This document shows positions 62,457 through 64,000 of a DNA stretch of 64,000 bases, one piece after another. The DNA is taken from positions 37,039,176-37,103,175 of the forward strand of contig NC_080046.1 of the NCBI RefSeq assembly GCF_012489685.1. Direction: 5' to 3'. The notes beneath the pieces were generated by a model that was not told the origin of the DNA, ran no database searches, and worked only from the letters and a program-made list of their open reading frames with translations. The position numbers and the translations under genes were made by a program. Source of the DNA: Lotus japonicus (taxonomy: Eukaryota > Streptophyta > Magnoliopsida > Fabales > Fabaceae). Within the stretch, counting starts at the first letter, position 1, and every line of letters begins with the position of its first letter.

Positions 62457-64000
62457 TTCCCGCTGCAGGCTGGGTACTTAATAGTTAAATGAGCGGTTGA
62501 AATCACAGCGCATAACTTGTTAAGAGTGTCCCTCCCCAAAAGTACATTGTAATTAGCTCTACACGCCAATACTAGGTATTTGACTTGAAATTTCTTACAA
62601 ATTCCCCTTCACCAAAGGCTGTTGGTATTTTCACGTATCCTCGCACATTGACACGATCCCCTGTGAATCCCACCAGGGTTCCTTTATATGGTTTCAAATC
62701 TGACTCCTTTAGCCCCAAGCGATTAAAGGCATCACCATAAATGATGTCCGCCGAAGATCCCTGATCTAAGAACACTTTCTTCGTAATGTAATTGTTAACT
62801 CTGATTGTTACAACAATCGGGTCATTGTCATGAGGAATTACATGTGCAAAATATTGAGGGGTGAATGTGATTGGAGAGTGATTCAACCAACATTCGCCTT
62901 CGTATGCTTCGTGCACGGAATGTACTGCCGCCACATAACGCTTTCTGGCCTTGCTAGAAATCGCCCCTCCTCCAAACCCTCCTGCAATGGATGAGCATTC
63001 CCCTACAGGGTCGCCCAATTCTTCTACTACCTCCTTTCCTTTTCCTTTGCCCGCTTGAGTTACCTTGGCGGCCTCTGGCGTTGCTGCATCTTTAACAAAA
63101 TTTGCCAGATGTCCAGCCTTAATTAGCCGGTCGATCTCCTTCCGCAAGTTCCAACAATTATTCGTGGTGTGATCCAACGTTTTGTGGTACTCACACCATC
63201 TGTTTGTGTCCACATTGGTTGGTGGTCGCCGAGGTGGTGGCGGATATTGCACAACATTTGTCTGTCCTACTGCCCTCAGTATGGTGCTTAGGGGTGCATT
63301 CAGTTTAGTAAGTGGAACCTTAATTGGCGAGGCAACATGTTGACCAGCCGGAGCTGTGGTGGTGCCTTGGGGATTTCTATGCCACGTATTCTGGAATCCA
63401 GGTTTAGAGTTATGATATGGGCCAGGCCTTGGTGTGCGTGGATTTTGAGCTAGCCTTGTATCTTTTCCAGCCTTGGGTTTGTCCTGTGCAACCACACCGG
63501 GTCGGACGTCTTTTCTTCTTTCCTCCCTTTCTTGCTTTTTCTGATCGTCTTGCTCAATTAAGATGAATTCCTGAACTCGAGCGCGAAGATCCATCATATC
63601 CCGCGTTGGGCGTCTTGTTAAATCTCGATTCAAATCTCCCGCCCTGAGGCCATTTTTGAAAGACGCCAAACATACATCCGGGTTATCCTCCTCCAATTGC
63701 ACAGCCATCTTGCTGAAGCGCGCCATGTAGGTCTTTAGCTTCTCTCCTGGCTGCTGATGTATACTGATGAGATCAAACATAGTTGCTTTTGTGGTTTTGT
63801 TGGCGGAGAATTGAGTTAAGAACTTAGTTGACAAGTCCGTAAAATTGTCAATTGAGAAAGGCGATTGTCTAATAAACCACTGCATCGCCATTCCCTTGAA
63901 TGTTGATGGCAACAGTCTGCACTTCACCTCATCCGTCGCCCCACAAATAACCATTTTGGTGTTAAAGTACCTCAAATGCTCCATGGGATCAGAATCGCCC
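62457..64000 (-). pseudogene. Gag and protease of E, partial and frameshifted
   Basis: The frame is open from the window edge to 62572. It starts within the capsid domain (DPMEHLRYF, MAMQWFIRQSPFSI, LKTYMARFSKMAVQ), continues through a basic linker, a zinc-knuckle-like C-x2-H-x4-H segment (WCEYHKTLDHTTNNCW) and the protease DQGSSADIIY with LVGFTGDRV. At GEFVRNF the frame shifts, and the rest of the protease (VKYLVLACRANYNVLLGRD, HLTIKYPA) lies in another frame up to 62457, where K interrupts. The true N-terminus is beyond the window. Confidence 0.88.

Larger units (their letters stand above)
1..64000 (-). mobile_element. Outer Tat-type Ty3/gypsy retrotransposon E, decayed, open at both ends
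   Basis: Pieces of one gypsy polyprotein lie on the minus strand in order from right to left: gag and protease (62457-64000), a linker (59089-59127), RT, RNase H and integrase (51850-55024) and the integrase C-terminus (436-551). The breaks between the pieces coincide exactly with the ends of inserted LTRs D, F and K, and the protein reads across them once those are ignored. The gag zinc-knuckle style, the RT and a basic integrase tail ending in HLKQYFS suit the Tat lineage; this is family recognition without a search. Frameshifts and a nonsense codon mark it as dead. Neither LTR of E is inside the window, so its boundaries are unknown. Confidence 0.85.

Noticed and set aside
1..64000. A host gene, tRNA or other cellular gene between elements
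   Set aside because: After assigning LTRs and polyprotein pieces, no unassigned stretch of host sequence remains.

Overview
This 64 kb window is a plant nuclear region made entirely of nested LTR retrotransposons. I see no host gene, tRNA, rRNA or CRISPR array. Plant Ty1/copia and Ty3/gypsy lineages, plant-type TATA boxes and low gene density point to a eudicot. The style of the copia elements recalls legumes, but that is inference only. Every gene-sized reading frame is a retroelement gene or lies inside an LTR.

Layout, outermost to innermost, each step read from a 5-bp target-site duplication (TSD). A decayed minus-strand Tat-type Ty3/gypsy element (E) runs off both ends: gag-protease at 62457-64000, RT/RNase H/integrase at 51850-55024, and the integrase C-terminus at 436-551. 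It is split by solo LTR D (557-51844, TSD CGCCC), solo LTR F (55025-59088, TSD CTCTC) and solo LTR K (59128-62456). D is split by solo LTR G (1304-4269, TSD GATGG) and solo LTR C (4864-49154, TSD GAATC). C is split by the complete minus-strand copia element A (7317-47975, TSD GACGA). A holds solo LTR H (7567-22761, TSD ACTAG) and solo LTR J (23002-27108, TSD TTCTG) in its left LTR, and copia element B (33950-44425, TSD AAGGA) in its pol. H is split by the complete chromovirus-type element I (8493-19824, TSD GATAG). The chain E>D>C>A>H>I is six levels deep.

A and B have Sirevirus-like architecture: gag, pol, then a large third ORF before the 3' LTR. A has a nearly complete pol. B has lost RT and RNase H by an in-frame deletion and carries a small antisense coiled-coil gene with its own TATA box and AATAAA signal. 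The two youngest insertions, I and B (LTR pairs almost identical), both lack a working RT, so both must have been moved in trans.

The most unusual material is in the large (3.0-4.1 kb) chromovirus-type LTRs. Downstream of a TATA box each has a GGTA splice-donor-like site and arrays of stem-loops, several with compensatory stem changes. Most then have a small ORF whose ATG directly follows an AG. The ORF is conserved at protein level between otherwise divergent LTR families. I infer that these LTRs carry, or carried, a spliced protein-coding gene with a structured intron or leader. This is a hypothesis, not a demonstrated system.
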